Assembly: GCF_014195685.1 (NCBI RefSeq)
Contig: NZ_JACICF010000002.1
Coordinates: 62,001 to 126,000, forward strand
Reading direction: 5' to 3'
DNA: 64,000 bases
Origin: Sphingomicrobium lutaoense
GTDB lineage: Bacteria > Pseudomonadota > Alphaproteobacteria > Sphingomonadales > Sphingomonadaceae
Under the pieces are notes generated by a model that had not been told where the DNA came from, did not search any database, and worked only from the letters and a program-made list of their open reading frames with translations. A program made the translations under genes and the position numbers. This document shows positions 9,784 through 18,934 of the stretch, piece after piece (the stretch's first letter is position 1; each line of letters opens with the position of its first letter).

Positions 9784-12700
9784 CTAGCCCCGTTCTTCGA
9801 CCACCGGAGGCGGCGGCGGAGGCGGCGGAGGCGGCGGCGGCGGGCACATTTCGCTCGCCAGGATCACCGATCCGTCCGGGCAGGTCTGCGTCGCCGGAGG
9901 CGGCGGCGGGGGCGGCGGAGGCGGCGGTGCGACCTCGGGCATCCGGCGCGCGGCAGGGGTCAGCTTGCCACGCAGAGTGATGCCATAGGTACGCGGTTCG
10001 CCGAGGAAGGCGCCGTAGAGGCGTGTCGCCGCGGTATCGAAGCCCGCATCCACGCCGCGCCGCGAACCGCCGCCTTGAAGCGGGGCATCGAAGCCGACCT
10101 GGATATAGTCTTCGTCGAAGATGTTCTGGGCCCACAGTTCGACCGCCCAGGCATCATCGGGTCCGCGCAGGCCGACACGGCCATTGAAGACCTGGAAGGC
10201 AGGCTGCAGCTTCTCGATGTCGAGGTCCGAACCGGTGTTGAACTGGCTCATGTGACGGCCATCGACATAGACAAGGCCGGTAAGGCCCGAGTCGCCGATC
10301 GGCGGGGTCCATGCGAACGAACCGGTCAGCGTGAACTGGTTCGAGTTTGAGATCCGGCGACCCGGCAGCTGGAACAGGCTCGGGCTGATCGGACCGCCGT
10401 CGGCACCGACGAGGTCATCCTTATATTTAGTATCGACATAGGTGCCGCCGAAATTGAGCGTCACATTGTCGATCGGCCGCGAGAAGACCTCGAATTCGAC
10501 ACCACGGCTACGAACGCCCGCTTCGGTGTCTCCGAGACAGGTGCCCGTGGTCGGGTCATTGTCGCTGTCGCCATTGGGATCGTCGATATTGTCGCAGCCA
10601 TTGATATTCTCGACCTCGAAGGCCAGCCCGTTGAACTGGTTGAGCTGGAAGGCCGAGAAATTCTGCTGGAAGGCAGCGATGTTGATGTCGAGCCCGCGGC
10701 CATTGTATTTCAGCCCCAGCTCGAACGCATCGTTGGTCTCGCTGTCGAATTCGAGCGGATCGAGCGTCGCACCCGGCACGATCGCGCCGGTACCGCCAAA
10801 GCGTTCGAGCGGCGTACGGTCGAGGTTGAAACCGCCCGCCTTGTAGCCGCGCGAATAGCTGGCATAGGTCAGCACATCGTCGGTCAGCTTGTAGCTGAGT
10901 ACCGCGGTCCCCGAGAATTCATCCTCGTTGCGCTTGATATTGCCCGTAAGGTTGCCACCGGGCGCCGCGGGAATGACGCAGGGAAGGGTCTGCAGGCCCG
11001 CCAGCGGCGACTGGCTGATCGCCGAGCAGAAGGTATTGTTGTCGTTGAGATCGACCGCCAGCTTCTTGCTTTCATTGGTGTAGCGAAGCCCGAGAGTGAG
11101 ATCGAGGCGATCGGTCAGCGCGAAGATATTGTGCGTGAAGATCGCGAAGTTGGTGCTCGACTGCTCGTAGCGGTCGCGGGTGAAGACCCCCGAGAAGGGA
11201 TCGATCGACCCGAAGCCGAGAACCGCCGCGGTCGAACCGAAGCCGGGGTTGGTCGGATCGGCATTGAGCGCATTGACCAGCGCCGCGGTGGGAGCGATCG
11301 CCTGAAGCTGCGCGACCAGCGCCGCGAGCTGGGCCTGGAGACCCGGGATCGCCGCGGGCGGCGTGTTGGGATCGGCCAGCGCGGCCTGGATCTGCGCGAT
11401 GCCCGCCTGCAGCTGGGCGACGCCCGCATTCAGCTGGGCCTGCGCCCCGCCGATGACGGCGGGATTGATGCATGTCGAGTTGGGATCGGGATTGGGCGCC
11501 AGCGCCGCGGGCAGAGCCGACGCGGCCAGCAGGCAGTTGGCATAGCGAAGATAATCGTCGCCATAGGAGAGATTGTCGGCGAGCGTCAGATCTTCCTTGG
11601 CGAAATAGCCGCCGACCAGCCAGTCGAGCCGGTCATTCAGCGCTTCGCCCTGAAGCCGCAGTTCCTGGGTGAAGGTCTTGAACCTGGTAAAGCCCGAGCC
11701 GTCATCCGGACGATAGAGGATGTCCAGATTGTTGAAATGGGCATCCTGGCCGCGGATATATTCGTTGAAGCGATAAGCGCTGATCGAGGTCAGCTCGGCA
11801 CCGCCGAAATCATAGACCAGTTCGCCCGAGATGCCATAATCCTCGACGTCCGAGCGATAGGAGCGCCCCGGGGTAATCGCGGTGCGCCGGTCGAACGTAT
11901 CGTCGTTGACGAAGGCGCCGAGCGCACGCTGCAGCGCCGCGATGCTCGACGGGCTTTCACCTGCGGCGGTATAATCGACAGCCGGCAGATAGGTCGCGCC
12001 GCAGCATTCCTCGTCGCGCTTGGCATAATCACCGACCAGCCGGATCGACAGGTCGCTCGACGGTTCGAACAGCAATTGCCCGCGCACGAGATAGCGGTCG
12101 CGATCGTTGATCGACCTGCCCGAGATCACGTCTTCGAGAAAGCCGTCGCGCGTGACATAGACGCCGTCGAGACGCGCCGCGATCGTGTCGCTGAGGCCGC
12201 CGGTGGCCGACAGCTCGGCGCGGCGATAGTCATAATTGCCGAAAGTGAGCGCACCCGAGACCTGGGTCTCGAAACGCGGCTTGGCGGTGATGATCGAGAT
12301 GAGGCCCGCCGAGGCGTTCCTGCCGAACAGCGTGCCTTGCGGGCCGCGCAGCACTTCGATGCGGTCAATCTGGCCCAGTTCGGTAAGGCCCACGCCCGTA
12401 CGGCTGCGATAGACGCCGTCGATGAACACCGCGACCGAGCTTTCGAGGCCCGGGTTGTCGCCGACCGTGCCGACGCCGCGAATGCGCGCCACGCCGCCCG
12501 AGGCTTCCGAAGAAGTCGAGGAGACGAGCAGCGAGGGACTGACCTGCGTGAGGGCGCGGATATCGTCGGCGCCGGAATTCTTCAGGGTTTCGGCGGTCAC
12601 CGCGGAAACCGCCAGGGGAACGTCGGACAGCGCCTCGTTACGGCGCGTCGCGGTGATCACGATGTCGCTGGTATCCTGATCGCGAAGATCCACTTCGGCA

Positions 12701-12846
12701 GTACTGTCATCGACAGCGGCTGCCTCGGCCGTGGCGCCCTGTGTGGGTTCCGCGCCCCCGTCGTCGGTATCCGTTTCCTGCGCCAGAGCAGGCGTGGAAA
12801 GGGCCATGAGCCCCGCCGAAAGCATCCAAGCTGATTTGCGGATCAT
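9784..12846 (-). CDS. TonB-dependent outer-membrane receptor with proline-rich C-terminal tail
   Basis: Outer-membrane active transporter of about 1020 residues; the substrate cannot be told from sequence. It has a signal peptide ending ALAQ (about residues 1-23), a TonB-box-like segment DIVITATR near residue 61, a plug domain with VLRGPQGTLFGRNASAG near 165-185, and a beta-barrel. Two features are odd. Around residues 463-545 there is a Q/A-rich quasi-heptad insert (QLQAGIAQIQAAL-like units), probably in an extracellular loop. After the last recognisable strand (YGITLRGKL) the protein continues about 60 residues with two runs of 11 or more prolines around a CPDGSVILASEMC segment, ending EERG instead of the usual aromatic residue. 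An SD-like GGGGAG precedes the ATG. The downstream terminator is shared with glnD. Confidence 0.92.
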   Translation of the reverse strand: MIRKSAWMLSAGLMALSTPALAQETDTDDGGAEPTQGATAEAAAVDDSTAEVDLRDQDTSDIVITATRRNEALSDVPLAVSAVTAETLKNSGADDIRALTQVSPSLLVSSTSSEASGGVARIRGVGTVGDNPGLESSVAVFIDGVYRSRTGVGLTELGQIDRIEVLRGPQGTLFGRNASAGLISIITAKPRFETQVSGALTFGNYDYRRAELSATGGLSDTIAARLDGVYVTRDGFLEDVISGRSINDRDRYLVRGQLLFEPSSDLSIRLVGDYAKRDEECCGATYLPAVDYTAAGESPSSIAALQRALGAFVNDDTFDRRTAITPGRSYRSDVEDYGISGELVYDFGGAELTSISAYRFNEYIRGQDAHFNNLDILYRPDDGSGFTRFKTFTQELRLQGEALNDRLDWLVGGYFAKEDLTLADNLSYGDDYLRYANCLLAASALPAALAPNPDPNSTCINPAVIGGAQAQLNAGVAQLQAGIAQIQAALADPNTPPAAIPGLQAQLAALVAQLQAIAPTAALVNALNADPTNPGFGSTAAVLGFGSIDPFSGVFTRDRYEQSSTNFAIFTHNIFALTDRLDLTLGLRYTNESKKLAVDLNDNNTFCSAISQSPLAGLQTLPCVIPAAPGGNLTGNIKRNEDEFSGTAVLSYKLTDDVLTYASYSRGYKAGGFNLDRTPLERFGGTGAIVPGATLDPLEFDSETNDAFELGLKYNGRGLDINIAAFQQNFSAFQLNQFNGLAFEVENINGCDNIDDPNGDSDNDPTTGTCLGDTEAGVRSRGVEFEVFSRPIDNVTLNFGGTYVDTKYKDDLVGADGGPISPSLFQLPGRRISNSNQFTLTGSFAWTPPIGDSGLTGLVYVDGRHMSQFNTGSDLDIEKLQPAFQVFNGRVGLRGPDDAWAVELWAQNIFDEDYIQVGFDAPLQGGGSRRGVDAGFDTAATRLYGAFLGEPRTYGITLRGKLTPAARRMPEVAPPPPPPPPPPPATQTCPDGSVILASEMCPPPPPPPPPPPPPVVEERG

Positions 12847-12981
12847 GAAAATCTCCCCTGAATTTTCCCCTGTTATCCCTCCTTGCTAATCCCTCCCAAA
12901 GCGCAAGGGAAGCGAGCCTTCGTCGAATTTACATGCGTGACAGTAATTCTGCGGCAATTTCGCAACATCGTGCAGTGCAAC

Positions 12982-13009
12982 AAAAACGCCGCCCCGAGAG
13001 GGGCGGCGT
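12982..13009 (-). terminator. Intrinsic terminator of infC
   Basis: A perfect ten-base stem, ACGCCGCCCC (12986-12995) and GGGGCGGCGT (13000-13009), encloses a GAGA tetraloop (TCTC on the minus strand). It is followed on the minus strand by five T (plus-strand AAAAA at 12982-12986). It lies about 35 bases after the infC stop, the textbook arrangement for Rho-independent termination. Confidence 0.9.
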
Positions 13010-13043
13010 CACTGTCCTGCAACGATTTGCCGGGGCGGCACGC

Positions 13044-13589
13044 TTATTTGGGAGCGAGCACCATCAACATCTGCCGGCCTTCCATGCGCGGGCGCTGCTC
13101 GACCTTGGCGATCTCGACCGTGTCTTCCTCGACGCGGTTGAGAACGGCCATGCCCAGCTGGTTGTGCGCCATTTCACGACCACGGAAGCGGATGGTGAGT
13201 TTCACCTTGTCGCCATGTTCGATGAACTGGACGACCTTCTTCATCTTGGTCTGATAATCATGGTCATCGATATTGGGACGCATCTTGATCTCCTTGATCT
13301 CCTGCGTCTTCTGGGCCTTGCGCTTGGCATTGGCCTTCTTCTGCGCCTCATATTTGTGGCGCCCGATATCGAGGAATTTGGCGACGGGCGGATCGGCGTT
13401 GGGAGAAATCTCAACGAGGTTCAGGCCGATCTCGTTGGCCTGCTCCATCGCCTCACGCGTATACATGACCCCCAGATTGTCACCATTTTCGTCAATCACC
13501 CGGACCTTGGGCGACTGGATGAACTTGTCAAAACGCGGGCCGGACATCGGCGGCGGTGACATGGGGCGTCCCCTCATTGGCGGTCGTAT
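13044..13589 (-). CDS. infC: Translation initiation factor IF-3
   Basis: Binds the 30S subunit, keeps 50S away and checks the start codon. The 181-residue protein has the IF-3 N domain (SPKVRVIDENGDNLGVM, then NADPPVAKFLD), the Lys-rich linker (QKKANAKRKAQKTQEIKEIKM in part) and the C domain ending GRQMLMVLAPK. I choose ATA at 13589 as start: the SD AGGAG (13598-13602) lies exactly eight bases upstream of it, whereas the first in-frame ATG (13577) is 20 bases away. Rare AUU/AUA/AUC starts are known for infC and underlie its autoregulation, because IF-3 itself discriminates against them. rpmI and rplT do not follow here; a strong terminator does. Confidence 0.95.
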   Translation of the reverse strand: MRPPMRGRPMSPPPMSGPRFDKFIQSPKVRVIDENGDNLGVMYTREAMEQANEIGLNLVEISPNADPPVAKFLDIGRHKYEAQKKANAKRKAQKTQEIKEIKMRPNIDDHDYQTKMKKVVQFIEHGDKVKLTIRFRGREMAHNQLGMAVLNRVEEDTVEIAKVEQRPRMEGRQMLMVLAPK

Positions 13590-13605
13590 AGCGTATTCTC
13601 CTCTT
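13587..13605 (-). promoter_or_regulatory. infC ribosome-binding site with ATA start codon
   Basis: On the minus strand AAGAGGAGAA (13596-13605) precedes ATA (13587-13589) with eight bases between AGGAG and the ATA. The next in-frame ATG is 12 bases further in. The spacing decides the start and makes IF-3-dependent autoregulation likely; that last step is inference from other bacteria. Confidence 0.65.
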
Positions 13606-13644
13606 GGATTCGTTGTTCCTGTGATGCCGAGGTAAGCATTTGAC

Positions 13645-13661
13645 CCCCTTTTGAAAAGGGG
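13645..13661. repeat. Perfect 17-bp inverted repeat upstream of infC
   Basis: CCCCTTTT and AAAAGGGG flank a single central G (13653). It lies about 30 bases after the stop of the chemotaxis gene and 56 bases before infC on the same strand. No T-run follows on the minus strand, so it is not a convincing terminator; a protein-binding site or an infC leader hairpin are alternatives. Confidence 0.5.
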
Positions 13662-13692
13662 CGGCGAGCCACAATGACCGAATATTGCGCCG

Positions 13693-15927
13693 TTATGCGG
13701 CGTTGAGCGTCGCGAGGAAGCCCTCGACATCGCTGCGCACCGCATCGGCAAGCTGCGCCAGCTCGAGCGAGGCATTCTTGACCTGGCTCGCCGCGGCCAT
13801 CGCCGAGACCGCGCCTTCGTCGACCGCGCGCGCCCGGTTGGCCACCCGGTCGGCAAGCCCCGCCGCGCTGTCCACGCTGACCGAGAGATCGGCGGTCGCG
13901 GCATTCTGCTGCTGCACCGAGGCAGCGATGGCGGCGGCGGCGCGGTTCACTTCCTGGATGGCGTGATTGACCTCGGCAAAGCCGCTCGTCGACTTTTCGA
14001 TGGCAGCGATCATTTCGCTCACTTCGCGGCTTGCCTTGGCGGTGGCGTCGGCGGTCTGGTTGGATAATTGCTGAACTTCGCCCGCAACGACCGCGAACCC
14101 ACGCCCGGCTTCGCCTGCGCGGGCTGCCTCGATGGTGGCGTTGAGCGCGAGAAGATTGGTCTTCTGGGCCACGCCGTCGATGATCCCGACCATCGAGCCG
14201 ACCGCCTCGGTCGAACCTGACAGGCGGTTGACCGTCTGCGCGGTGGTTTCCGAACGATCGGCAGCCGCATGGGTGCTGTCGCGCTGTTCCTCGATCCGGG
14301 CCGCGACTTCGCCGATCGCGATGCGTATCTGTTCGGCGGCGCCCGCCACCGACTGGATATGGCCCGACGCGGTGCGCGTATCCTTGGCGACTTCGCCCAG
14401 TTCGCTGGTCGTGCTCGAAAGATTTTCGAGCATGAGGTCGGCGGTGGCGTTCAATTCGTCGGCAGCGGTGGCAAGCGCGGTCACCGCTTCGTGCATCTGG
14501 CCGGTGAAGCGGGCGCTGGTGTCGGCCAGCTGGCGGGCCCGCGCTTCGCGCTCGGCAATCGCCTTTTCCTCGGCATCGAGACGGAGGCGCCGCTCGTCGG
14601 CGCGCTGGCGCGCAGCCTCGGCGGCTTCGCGTTCGAGCCTTGCCCGCTCCTTGGCAGCCGATTTGAACTTGGCGAGCGTGCGGGCGATCTGGCGCAATTC
14701 GATCGAGCGGCTGTCGACCGGCAGGGGCGCATCGAGATCGCCCTCGGCAAAGCGGCGAGTGGCTTCGTCGAGCATGTCGAGCGGAGCGGCAATCTCGCGG
14801 CGCACGATCCAGATGAGCAGGACCGAGGCCATGAAAGCGGTGAACACCCCGAGGATATTGATCATCAGTCCGGCGGTGGCATCGTCGGCGACCATTTCCG
14901 CCCGTTCGGCGGCCATCGCGCGCGTCACGTCGCTGATCGCGAGAAGCGACTGGATCGCTTCGCTGCTCTCGCCGAACCACCGGTTGCTATCCAGCGGATA
15001 GGGTTCGGCGGCATCGCTCGCGGCAAAGATGCCGGTTCGGGTCTGCTCATATTCCTCGAAGAAACGGTCTCGCGCGGTGGCCATGGCGTCGGAAAGGCGC
15101 GGATCGCGCACCGAGTGGCGGGCAATGTCGGAAGCGCTTTCCCAAGCGGCCATCAACCGCCCCCGGCTTTCGGTAAGCGCGGTGCGTTCATTGGCCGATA
15201 GCGGCGCCCCCACGGCAATCGTCCGGGCGACCATCGCGCGCTCGGCGGCGGCCTGCTGGCCCATCGTCCAGGCGAGCGAGCGAAGCTGCATCAGATGGCC
15301 CATGTCGGACAGGGTGGCGAGCCTTCCAGCCTCGACCAAGCCGATTTCCTGCGCCGATTCGATGAGCGCCTGGGCCTGACCATAATAGCGGGCGGTGAGC
15401 GAACTGTCGCGCTCGGCAATGGGCCGGGTGAGCGCTTCGTCGGCCTCGATCCGAAGCGCTTCGAATTCGGCGCGGACGTCGAGATAGTCGCGATATTGCG
15501 CCTGCGCCTTGATGTCGGCGGAGCGATAGTCGGCAAGCGCCCGGTCGATCGCGGAATCGCCCGCGGCGCGCTCGGCAAGGATTGCGGCGCGTTCGGCAGC
15601 GCTGATCGGCTCGTGACGATTGAGCGCGGCATGGACGCGCCCTGCCGAAGTCGCCCAATGCTGGCTCGCCTCGACGATTTCGGCGGTAAGACCATCGACT
15701 GCACGCAGATCACGCGCCGACTGGCGTTCGTCCAGTCCGTCCGAAAGCTGCCACATGGCGGTGCCAGCAATCACCAGCGACATGATGGCAATGGTGATGA
15801 TCACCGCGCGCGACAGCGAGAATTCGCCCCTCCGCACACGGCTGATCGTCAGCGAAACCTGAGAAGACGCGGTCCTGATAATCGACAAGGCTGGCCTCCG
15901 AGCGCCATGAAACCCAGGCAGACGCAT
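13693..15927 (-). CDS. Methyl-accepting chemotaxis protein with periplasmic sensor
   Basis: Membrane chemoreceptor of 744 residues that would signal to a CheA/CheW complex. TM1 spans about residues 41-59, a long Ala-rich helical periplasmic region follows, and TM2 lies near 352-375. A HAMP domain, a charged coiled coil rich in E, R and A, and the conserved signalling hairpin ([20 protein letters not shown] near 590-610) complete it. No CheB/CheR pentapeptide is visible at the C terminus, which ends LATLNAA. No che genes are nearby, so it is an orphan receptor. The first ATG is used; the spacing to a GGCAGG-like SD is poor, so the exact start is uncertain. Confidence 0.93.
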   Translation of the reverse strand: MRLPGFHGARRPALSIIRTASSQVSLTISRVRRGEFSLSRAVIITIAIMSLVIAGTAMWQLSDGLDERQSARDLRAVDGLTAEIVEASQHWATSAGRVHAALNRHEPISAAERAAILAERAAGDSAIDRALADYRSADIKAQAQYRDYLDVRAEFEALRIEADEALTRPIAERDSSLTARYYGQAQALIESAQEIGLVEAGRLATLSDMGHLMQLRSLAWTMGQQAAAERAMVARTIAVGAPLSANERTALTESRGRLMAAWESASDIARHSVRDPRLSDAMATARDRFFEEYEQTRTGIFAASDAAEPYPLDSNRWFGESSEAIQSLLAISDVTRAMAAERAEMVADDATAGLMINILGVFTAFMASVLLIWIVRREIAAPLDMLDEATRRFAEGDLDAPLPVDSRSIELRQIARTLAKFKSAAKERARLEREAAEAARQRADERRLRLDAEEKAIAEREARARQLADTSARFTGQMHEAVTALATAADELNATADLMLENLSSTTSELGEVAKDTRTASGHIQSVAGAAEQIRIAIGEVAARIEEQRDSTHAAADRSETTAQTVNRLSGSTEAVGSMVGIIDGVAQKTNLLALNATIEAARAGEAGRGFAVVAGEVQQLSNQTADATAKASREVSEMIAAIEKSTSGFAEVNHAIQEVNRAAAAIAASVQQQNAATADLSVSVDSAAGLADRVANRARAVDEGAVSAMAAASQVKNASLELAQLADAVRSDVEGFLATLNAA

Positions 15928-16000
15928 GGCCTGCCTGAATTGGGCTTAACCCGGACATGGCAAACAAAGCGTTAATGCATGTCGACGAAGAAAAGCGACG

Positions 16001-18010
16001 CTAACGCCGGTCGGGCGGCGTACCCTCTTGCTTCATCAGCGCGACAAGCTCGTCGAGCGCCATCATCTTCTGATGCTCGTCCGACCCCAGCCGGCGGAGC
16101 GCCACGGTGCCTTCCTCGGCCTCGCGCTTGCCGACCACGAGGAGTAGCGGGACCTTGGCGAGGCTATGTTCGCGAACCTTGTAGTTGATCTTCTCGTTGC
16201 GAAGATCGGCTTCGGCGCGGAAGCCCTCGGCCTCCAGCCGCGCCAGCACGTCGCGCGCATAATCGTCGGCATCCGACACGATGGTCGCGACCACCGCCTG
16301 CGTAGGAGCGAGCCACAACGGCATCTTGCCTGCATAATGTTCGATCAGGATCCCGATGAAACGTTCGTAGGAACCGAAGATCGCGCGGTGGAGCATCACT
16401 GGGCGATGCTTTTCGCCATCCTCGCCGACATAGGTGGCATCGAGCCGTTCGGGGAGCACACGGTCGGACTGGATGGTGCCAACCTGCCAGGTTCGGCCGA
16501 TGGCGTCGGTGAGATGCCATTCGAGCTTGGGCGCGTAGAAAGCACCTTCGCCCGGCAGCTCTTCCCAGCCATATTCCTCGGTCGCCATCCCGGCCTCGAT
16601 GACTGCGTTGCGCAATTCTTCTTCGGCCTTGTCCCAGTCGGCATCGGAGCCGTAGCGCTGCTCGGGACGGAGCGCGAGCTTGATCGAATAGGTGAAGCCG
16701 AAGTCGCGATAGATACGGTCGGCCAGCTCGCAGAAAGCCTTCACCTCGTCGACGATCTGGTCCTCGGTGCAGAAGATATGCGCATCGTCCTGCGTGAACT
16801 GGCGAACGCGCATGAGACCATGCAGCGCACCATGCGGCTCGTTGCGGTGACAGCAGCCATTTTCATAGAGCCGCAGCGGCAGGTCGCGGTAGGACGTGAT
16901 TCCCTGCTTGAAGACCAGCACATGCGCGGGGCAGTTCATCGGCTTGATCGCCATCCAGTCGGCATCGCCCGAGACGACCGGTCCCTCGTCCTCGACATTG
17001 GGGACCTCGTCGGGGACCACGAACATATTCTCGCGATATTTGCCCCAGTGGCCCGATTTTTCCCACTGACGCGCGTCCATCACCTGCGGCGTCTTGATTT
17101 CGCGATAGCCCGCACCGTCGATCGCGCGGCGCATATAGGCTTCGAGTTCGCGCCAGATGCGATAACCCTGCGGATGCCAGAAGACCGAGCCATGTGCCTC
17201 TTCCTGCAAGTGGAAGAGGTCCATTTCCTGGCCCAGCTTGCGATGGTCGCGCTTGGCGGCTTCCTCGAGGCGCAGCAGATGCTGCTTGAGCTGCTTGCGG
17301 TTGAGCCAGGCGGTCCCGTAGATGCGGCTCAGCATCGGGTTCGACTGGTCGCCGCGCCAATAAGCGCCCGACACGCGAGTGAGCTTGAAGGCCTTGGGAT
17401 CGAGATAGCCGGTCGAAGGCAGGTGCGGCCCGCGGCACAGGTCGATCCAGTCGGCTTCGCCACTGCCCGTCTTGTACATGGTGATGGGCTCGTCCTCGGG
17501 AAGCTCCATCACCCATTCGGCCTTGAAGGCCTCGCCATTGTCGATGAAGAACTGGCGGACCTTCTCACGGTCCCAGACTTCGCGGACGAGCGGCTTGTCG
17601 GCGGCGATGATGCGGCGCATCTCCTCTTCGATCGCGGGCAAATCCTCCTCGGTGAACATGCCGCGTCCCGGGGCCGGCGCGAAATCATAATAGAAGCCGT
17701 CGTCGGTCGCGGGGCCGAAGGTGATCTGCGTACCGGGATAGAGATTCTGCACCGCCTCGGCGAGCACATGGGCAAAGTCGTGCCGCACCAGTTCGAGCGC
17801 GTCGGCCTCGTCGCGGCTGGTGACAAGCGAGAGTTCGGCGTCGCCTTCGAGCGGGCGCTTGAGATCGCGCAATTCGCCATCGACCCGCGCTGCCAGCGCG
17901 GCCTTGGCAAGCCCCGGTCCAATCGCCGCAGCCACGTCGGCGGGCGTCGCCCCCTCGGGCATTTCCTTCACCGTGCCATCGGGCAGGGCAATCTTCATCA
18001 TCTCGGACAT
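16001..18010 (-). CDS. thrS: Threonine--tRNA ligase
   Basis: Charges tRNA-Thr with threonine. The 669-residue enzyme has an N-terminal TGS domain ([19 protein letters not shown]), the editing domain ([16 protein letters not shown]), the class II catalytic core with the zinc-ligand motif MNCPAH near residue 357, and a C-terminal anticodon-binding domain. The start MSEMMKIAL at 18010 is preceded by AGGGG with seven bases spacing; an ATG 12 codons earlier lacks this. It is divergent from the small membrane-protein operon at 18150, so its promoter lies within 18011-18149, possibly overlapping the palindromes there. Confidence 0.97.
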   Translation of the reverse strand: MSEMMKIALPDGTVKEMPEGATPADVAAAIGPGLAKAALAARVDGELRDLKRPLEGDAELSLVTSRDEADALELVRHDFAHVLAEAVQNLYPGTQITFGPATDDGFYYDFAPAPGRGMFTEEDLPAIEEEMRRIIAADKPLVREVWDREKVRQFFIDNGEAFKAEWVMELPEDEPITMYKTGSGEADWIDLCRGPHLPSTGYLDPKAFKLTRVSGAYWRGDQSNPMLSRIYGTAWLNRKQLKQHLLRLEEAAKRDHRKLGQEMDLFHLQEEAHGSVFWHPQGYRIWRELEAYMRRAIDGAGYREIKTPQVMDARQWEKSGHWGKYRENMFVVPDEVPNVEDEGPVVSGDADWMAIKPMNCPAHVLVFKQGITSYRDLPLRLYENGCCHRNEPHGALHGLMRVRQFTQDDAHIFCTEDQIVDEVKAFCELADRIYRDFGFTYSIKLALRPEQRYGSDADWDKAEEELRNAVIEAGMATEEYGWEELPGEGAFYAPKLEWHLTDAIGRTWQVGTIQSDRVLPERLDATYVGEDGEKHRPVMLHRAIFGSYERFIGILIEHYAGKMPLWLAPTQAVVATIVSDADDYARDVLARLEAEGFRAEADLRNEKINYKVREHSLAKVPLLLVVGKREAEEGTVALRRLGSDEHQKMMALDELVALMKQEGTPPDRR

Positions 18011-18077
18011 GTCATGTCCCCTAGGGCAGGCGGGCAAGCCATTCAACCGAAAGCGATTTCAAGCAGGCTTGTCCAAA

Positions 18078-18095
18078 TGTAAAGGACAGTTGACA
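18078..18095. promoter_or_regulatory. Operator-like palindrome 1 of the XRE operon
   Basis: TGTAAA-N6-TTGACA is an 18-bp imperfect palindrome with one mismatch in the arms. Its right arm is also the -35 hexamer TTGACA of the promoter. The second copy, in inverted orientation, starts 32 bp further on, about three helical turns. Confidence 0.65.
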
Positions 18096-18118
18096 ACCGC
18101 GGCGAAAGGTGTCAAATA
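18090..18118 (+). promoter_or_regulatory. Predicted sigma-70-type promoter of the XRE operon
   Basis: TTGACA (18090-18095) matches the -35 consensus fully. After a 17-base spacer comes CAAATA (18113-18118), a weak -10. Both hexamers sit inside the two palindromes, so a repressor bound there would block polymerase. The small gene at 18150 starts about 30 bases after the -10. Confidence 0.55.
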
Positions 18119-18127
18119 CCCTTTACA
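18110..18127. promoter_or_regulatory. Operator-like palindrome 2 of the XRE operon
   Basis: TGTCAA-N6-TTTACA, an 18-bp imperfect palindrome, is the near reverse complement of palindrome 1 (both arms agree; only the N6 differs). It covers the predicted -10 hexamer. The likely ligand is the XRE regulator encoded as the third gene of the operon (18931); that assignment is inference. Confidence 0.65.
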
Positions 18128-18149
18128 CGATGGAAAGGGAGTTTGACTG

Positions 18150-18320
18150 ATGCAGAACTTGATCAAGTCGCTGGTATGGGCCAGTGCCATCCTCGCTGCT
18201 GCGATCATCGCCAAGCAGAATGGCATGGACGACAGTGAAAGTTTCGCGCTTACGATGGGGCTGATGGCTGCCGCGATCGCGACGCTGCGCCCGGCCAAGA
18301 AATGCTCGCTGGGTTGCTGA
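18150..18320 (+). CDS. 56-residue small membrane protein, first gene of XRE operon
   Basis: I do not recognise a named family. The 56-residue product has two hydrophobic stretches, about residues 7-21 (LVWASAILAAAIIA) and 33-47 (ALTMGLMAAAIATL), with a polar DDSE turn between them and a Cys-containing tail KKCSLGC. It therefore looks like a two-helix inner-membrane peptide. The SD GGGAG lies eight bases before the ATG. The stop at 18320 is followed after two bases by the next gene, so the two are coupled. The promoter upstream is covered by twin palindromes. Confidence 0.75.
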   Translation: MQNLIKSLVWASAILAAAIIAKQNGMDDSESFALTMGLMAAAIATLRPAKKCSLGC

Positions 18321-18322
18321 AG

Positions 18323-18934
18323 ATGGCGAACAGCGAAACCCGTCCTGCAGGCCGTATCTGGCCCTGGTTCATTGCCTTCCTCGTCGCCATGCTCGCGATG
18401 GGCGTCGTCATCGACATGGCCGATATCCAGAACCGGCTTCATGCGACCGCCCTCATGCTGGTGCCCATCCTCCTTCTCGTCCCCATGGTGCGCAACGCCA
18501 TGGCAAGGGCCGCCAGCCGCGGCGAGGCCGGCAATGCCCAGCGCGCCTATCTTGCCCGCATGGCGGTGGTCAGCCTCGCCTATCTCGGATCGCTTTTCCT
18601 GGCCGAACATATCATCGAAGATGGCGATGCGATGACGCCGCTCACTCTTGCCCTCGCACTCGTTCCCGGGATCGCGGTGGCAGGCTATTTCTGGGCGATC
18701 GGGCGCTATCTTGTCGAATTGAAGGACGAATTTCTCAAGATGCTGATGGTGCGCCAGACGCTCATCGCCACCGCGATCGCTTTCTCGCTCGCCTCGATCT
18801 ACGGCTTCCTCGAGAATTTCGAGTTCGTTCCCCATCTCGATGCCTATTGGTGGCCGATTTCCTTCTTCTTCGGCCTGGGCGTCGGCGCCATCGCCAATTA
18901 CTTCCGCTATGGCACCACCGGGGATTGCGCGTGA
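18323..18934 (+). CDS. Six-helix membrane protein of XRE operon, unknown function
   Basis: The 203-residue product has about six predicted membrane helices (near residues 12-33, 39-61, 75-98, 103-129, 137-163 and 172-192). A charged cytoplasmic-looking loop with KDEFLKMLMVRQ lies before helix five. It resembles uncharacterised membrane proteins that sit next to short XRE regulators, but I cannot name a function. The start at 18323 is chosen because it follows the upstream stop by two bases; an ATG at 18302 would overlap that gene. The stop TGA overlaps the GTG start of the regulator (GTGA), indicating coupled expression. Confidence 0.85.
   Translation: MANSETRPAGRIWPWFIAFLVAMLAMGVVIDMADIQNRLHATALMLVPILLLVPMVRNAMARAASRGEAGNAQRAYLARMAVVSLAYLGSLFLAEHIIEDGDAMTPLTLALALVPGIAVAGYFWAIGRYLVELKDEFLKMLMVRQTLIATAIAFSLASIYGFLENFEFVPHLDAYWWPISFFFGLGVGAIANYFRYGTTGDCA

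Noticed and set aside
9800-9940. GGC/GGA triplet runs read as a possible CRISPR or VNTR element
   Set aside because: They are the codons of the two polyproline runs of the TonB receptor; there are no spacers.
11131-12834. 567-codon plus-strand frame opposite the TonB receptor
   Set aside because: The receptor has signal peptide and plug motifs; the antisense frame lacks a start signal and any domain.
12847-12980. Promoter of the TonB receptor gene in this gap
   Set aside because: Several weak hexamer pairs exist on the minus strand but none stands out, and no Fur-like box is convincing, so no site is called.
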